From the NCBI GenBank assembly GCA_030680805.1, contig JAUXUK010000047.1, positions 1 through 64,000 of the forward strand: a stretch of DNA of 64,000 nt, read 5' to 3'. The position numbers were made by a program, and so were the translations under genes. The notes beneath the pieces were generated by a model. That model saw nothing but the letters and a program-made list of their open reading frames with translations, was not told where the DNA came from and ran no database searches. This DNA is from Sulfuritalea sp. Lineage in GTDB: Bacteria; Pseudomonadota; Gammaproteobacteria; Burkholderiales; Rhodocyclaceae. Numbering within the stretch: position 1 is the first letter of the stretch; every line of letters starts with the position of its first letter. This document shows, in pieces, positions 61,745 to 64,000 of the stretch.

Positions 61745-62572
61745 TCAGCTCATTCCCGATTCGCGTGCTTTGCGTTCGCGTTCCACCTTGATGATGTAAC
61801 GCTGGATCAGCGTCAGCATGGACCCCGGCAGCTTCACGAACTCACAGCCGGCACGCTTCGACTTGACGCCGGTGCGGCTTACCGATTCGAATACGCTGCG
61901 CACCACAATCGTTCCCGCCACCAGGCCGACTTCCGGCAGTTCGATCTTGCAGGAGAGCTCAAGACCGCGTTCAAGCGGGATATCGAGAGGAATCGAGATG
62001 ACGCCGAGGCCTCCGCCGCTGATGTCAACCACGTGGACATCGATGGCCCGGCGTTCGCCCGTGGCGGTAGGAAAGGGTATGACGCATTTCAGCGGGCGCG
62101 CGATGGGTGCAGCCAGCCGGTAGTACTCGCGGCGCTGCAGGCGCAGCACGCTGTCGGGCAGGGGGGCGAAGAACGCAGGCACGCCATTGGCTTCGGCGCG
62201 CTGCACGCTGCGCAGGATGAACTGGATCTTGACCTTGTCGAGCTGCGTGACACAGAACAGCTTGTTTGCTTCGAGCGCCTTGCGGTTCGCCTCGGCACTG
62301 GCGCTGAGTTCGAGGAAAAGACCGTTGTCCTTGTAGCTGATCATGCTGGTCAGCAGCATGTCCCTGCCTTCGTTGAAGAACATGGTGATCTGCGAAACAT
62401 GCTCGACGATTCCGCGAAAGACCGAGAATATCTCGCTCCTGGAATTCAGCATGTACTGGCTGAATTCATCCGTCGACAAGAGCTCGGCCGCCAGCTTATT
62501 GGCGGCGGAACCCGGGTCAATGGGCGCAGACCCCGTCAAAGTGGGGGCGTTGTTGGCTTCGGTGCCGCTCAT
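61745..62572 (-). CDS. Flagellar brake protein, YcgR type (YcgR-N plus PilZ)
   Basis: A c-di-GMP effector of 275 residues. The N-terminal YcgR domain (about 50-140; LLTSMISYKDNGLFLELS) precedes a PilZ domain with the binding arginines in LQRREYYRLAAP and the DISGGGLGV motif. YcgR-like proteins act on the motor or stator to slow rotation at high c-di-GMP. Its natural partner in this window is the GGDEF-EAL protein at 1.3 kb. The start at 62572 replaces the ORF-track 62779. It is adjacent to the FliK-like/FlhB-like pair. Confidence 0.93.
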   Translation of the reverse strand: MSGTEANNAPTLTGSAPIDPGSAANKLAAELLSTDEFSQYMLNSRSEIFSVFRGIVEHVSQITMFFNEGRDMLLTSMISYKDNGLFLELSASAEANRKALEANKLFCVTQLDKVKIQFILRSVQRAEANGVPAFFAPLPDSVLRLQRREYYRLAAPIARPLKCVIPFPTATGERRAIDVHVVDISGGGLGVISIPLDIPLERGLELSCKIELPEVGLVAGTIVVRSVFESVSRTGVKSKRAGCEFVKLPGSMLTLIQRYIIKVERERKARESGMS

Positions 62573-62612
62573 TGTTCGATAAACGCCGGGCAGGAACTTC
62601 GGGCCTCGAATT

Positions 62613-62927
62613 TTAGCCGAGATTTTCCGGAACCAGACGCTCCCCCGGGACCCCTTCGCGCTCAACCTGGTAGATCCAGGCCAGCAGTTCGGCGACCGCA
62701 ATGTAAAGCTGGGGGGGGATCTCTCCGTCAAGGTTGACTTGGGACAGCAATGCGACCAGTTCGGGCGATTCGTGCACAAAAATGCCGTGCTCGCGGGCGC
62801 GAGAGATGATCTCTTCAGCGATCAGGCCTCGTCCTTTTGCCACCACCGTCGGTGCCGAGTCGCCCGGTGAATACTTCAGCGCCACGGCAAGCGCCCGCGG
62901 TTCGCCGTCCTTACTCTTCGGCGGCAT
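62613..62927 (-). CDS. FlhB C-terminal-domain protein (FhlB/YlqH type)
   Basis: A protein of 104 residues equal to the cytoplasmic C-domain of FlhB: ALAVALKYSPGDSAPTVVAKGRGLIAEEIISRAREHGIFVHESPELVALLSQVNLDGEIPPQLYIAVAELLAWIYQVERE. It begins just where FlhB is cut, so NPTH itself is absent. It overlaps the upstream FliK-like gene by 17 bases; this pair is known in other bacteria (for example ylqG-ylqH). It might replace or compete with the cleaved FlhB C-fragment. The ORF-track start at 63431 is in the FliK-like frame. Confidence 0.92.
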   Translation of the reverse strand: MPPKSKDGEPRALAVALKYSPGDSAPTVVAKGRGLIAEEIISRAREHGIFVHESPELVALLSQVNLDGEIPPQLYIAVAELLAWIYQVEREGVPGERLVPENLG

Positions 62928-64000
62928 GCTTGACCTGCAAGGCGAGCAGCGGCACGCCGGCCGCGGCCATGGATTTTTCCAGTGACGGCGCGGCTTCGAG
63001 CAGATCAGCGGCACTGGCGCCCGCTGGCGTGGCGATGACAATTCGCACCCCTTCCGGCGCCAGGCTGAGCCGGGCGTCGATCTCGCCGAGTCGCGGCGTG
63101 ACAAGTCGCAGCGATGTAATCCAGCTCCCTTCGGAATCCGTTTGTTCGCCGCCCGTTCGCTGTCCATCCGGCTCGATCTGCCAGTCCAGCGATTGACCCG
63201 GCCAGACTTCCCCCTGCCAGGCCATGCGCTGAGTCGCAGCGGCATCCAGTTGCTGCTGTACCAGTGGCCGCAGATCCTCAGGCACGATCTGCACCGGATT
63301 TCCGGGCGGCGCTTGTTGCGCGGCGACTTGCCGGCGGGCTTCTTCATTGCCGAACAGGCTTTGCAGGATTGCCATGGGACCGGATTGTTGAGGCGGACTC
63401 GCATTTGCGGCCGGCCGCGCGGGCAAGCCACCGGATTCCTGGCCCGGCGCGGGCGCCTCCCTGGGCGCGTGCCTGGCCTGAGGTTCGACCAGCAGGTCTT
63501 TCATCGGGCGCTGCCCCATGACCCACTGCACCTGATGGGCTTCGTAGAACAGCCCGCTCTGGCCGACGGCTTTGGCCAGTTGCGGCGCGAGTTCGGCGGC
63601 CAATCTGGCCGTATCGGCGAACGCTGCGGGCAGCAACGCCCGCCCTCGCGTGAGCGCTGCCGGAGGTGGCGGCGCGCCATCCCGGGCAAGCAGCGAACCG
63701 ATCAACTGGGCGGTCCGTGACAAGTTGGCAAACTGGGGGTTGGCGCCTGCTGCGGCATCGCCGGGGCTGTTGCGATGGGTGAGTTGGGCGACGACCAGAG
63801 ACGGCGTACGGTCGACCACCACCAGTTCCAGGGTGTCGCCGGCTTTCGCTCCCTGGGGAAGCGCCAGCGTCAGGCTGCGACCGGCAACCAGGGCCTTGTA
63901 GGTGTTCTCCGGCAGGACTTCCTGGATTCGCGCGGAGAAGGTTTGACCGGGTCGCAGCTCAACCAGATCGGCCGGGATTTCGCTGACCGGCGCAACCGGA
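62911..64000 (-). CDS. Second FliK-like hook-length control protein (5' end outside window)
   Basis: The frame is open to the window edge, so the N-terminus is missing; the GTG at 63822 in the ORF track is internal. The visible part has an N-side domain (VELRPGQTFSARIQEVLPENTYKALVAGRSLTLALP), a Pro/Ala-rich middle, and a C-terminal domain typical of the FliK/Flg_hook group (SWITSLRLVTPRLGEIDARLSLAPEGVRIVIATPAGASAADLLEAAPSLEKSMAAAGVPLLALQVKHA). It is different from the FliK at 50.3 kb and is coupled to the FlhB-like gene. Confidence 0.88.
   Translation of the reverse strand, partial: PVAPVSEIPADLVELRPGQTFSARIQEVLPENTYKALVAGRSLTLALPQGAKAGDTLELVVVDRTPSLVVAQLTHRNSPGDAAAGANPQFANLSRTAQLIGSLLARDGAPPPPAALTRGRALLPAAFADTARLAAELAPQLAKAVGQSGLFYEAHQVQWVMGQRPMKDLLVEPQARHAPREAPAPGQESGGLPARPAANASPPQQSGPMAILQSLFGNEEARRQVAAQQAPPGNPVQIVPEDLRPLVQQQLDAAATQRMAWQGEVWPGQSLDWQIEPDGQRTGGEQTDSEGSWITSLRLVTPRLGEIDARLSLAPEGVRIVIATPAGASAADLLEAAPSLEKSMAAAGVPLLALQVKHAAEE

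Overview
The window is about 64 kb of a high-GC betaproteobacterial chromosome, most like Rhodocyclales or a neighbouring order (a family-level impression from gene content and order, not a measurement). It is almost wholly a motility island: stators, chemotaxis, flagellar export, rod/hook/filament-junction genes and their regulators. No tRNA, rRNA, IS element, phage gene or CRISPR array was seen, and no flagellin gene lies inside the window.

Layout. 1-6.3 kb: the end of a motB, a bacteriohemerythrin, a large two-receiver/four-PAS/GGDEF-EAL protein and a membrane MCP. 6.3-22.8 kb: two chemotaxis sets, first cheY-cheA-cheW-mcp-cheR-cheD-cheB, then a STAS protein, an MCP with a C-terminal sensor domain, cheV, a second cheV broken by an in-frame TAA, cheY, cheZ and a second cheA preceded by a 26-codon leader ORF. 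22.9-30.7 kb: flhB-flhA-flhF-flhG-fliA-motC-motD. 30.8-32.4 kb (minus): flgA, flgM, flgN. 32.8-45.5 kb: flgBCDEF, a second full-length flgE-like gene, flgGHIJ, then flgKL and an unknown lipoprotein. 45.6-56.8 kb (minus): fliFGHIJ, then fliKLMNOPQR. 57-60 kb: the two-component pair fleS/fleR (flrB/flrC) and fliE. 60-61.7 kb: rdgC and an M48 peptidase. 61.7-64 kb (minus): a YcgR/PilZ protein, a short FlhB C-domain protein and a second FliK-like protein that runs off the window.

Regulation can be read from the DNA. Sigma-54 elements (GG-N10-GC with good -24/-12 context) lie before flgB, flgK, fliE, fliK and, on the minus strand, fliF. The fleR product is the obvious activator because it retains GAFTGA. 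flgM has a sigma-28 type promoter. The most interesting signal is a perfect 15-bp palindrome, CGGCAA-N3-TTGCCG, in front of four separate flagellar units: flhB, flgB, flgK and the divergent fliF/fleS pair. It is a candidate operator for FleR or another master regulator.

Other noteworthy signals: short dispersed repeats inside intergenic gaps and inside interdomain linkers of CheA, CheB and FleR; a GFF-type peptide repeat in the CheA linker; duplicated DDLQALFDS motifs at the CheZ N-terminus that resemble its own C-terminal tail; a first receiver in the GGDEF-EAL protein without its phosphoacceptor Asp; and an FlhG with both P-loop lysines replaced by arginine. Start sites and promoters are read by eye. 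Family assignments come from recognised motifs; no database search was run.
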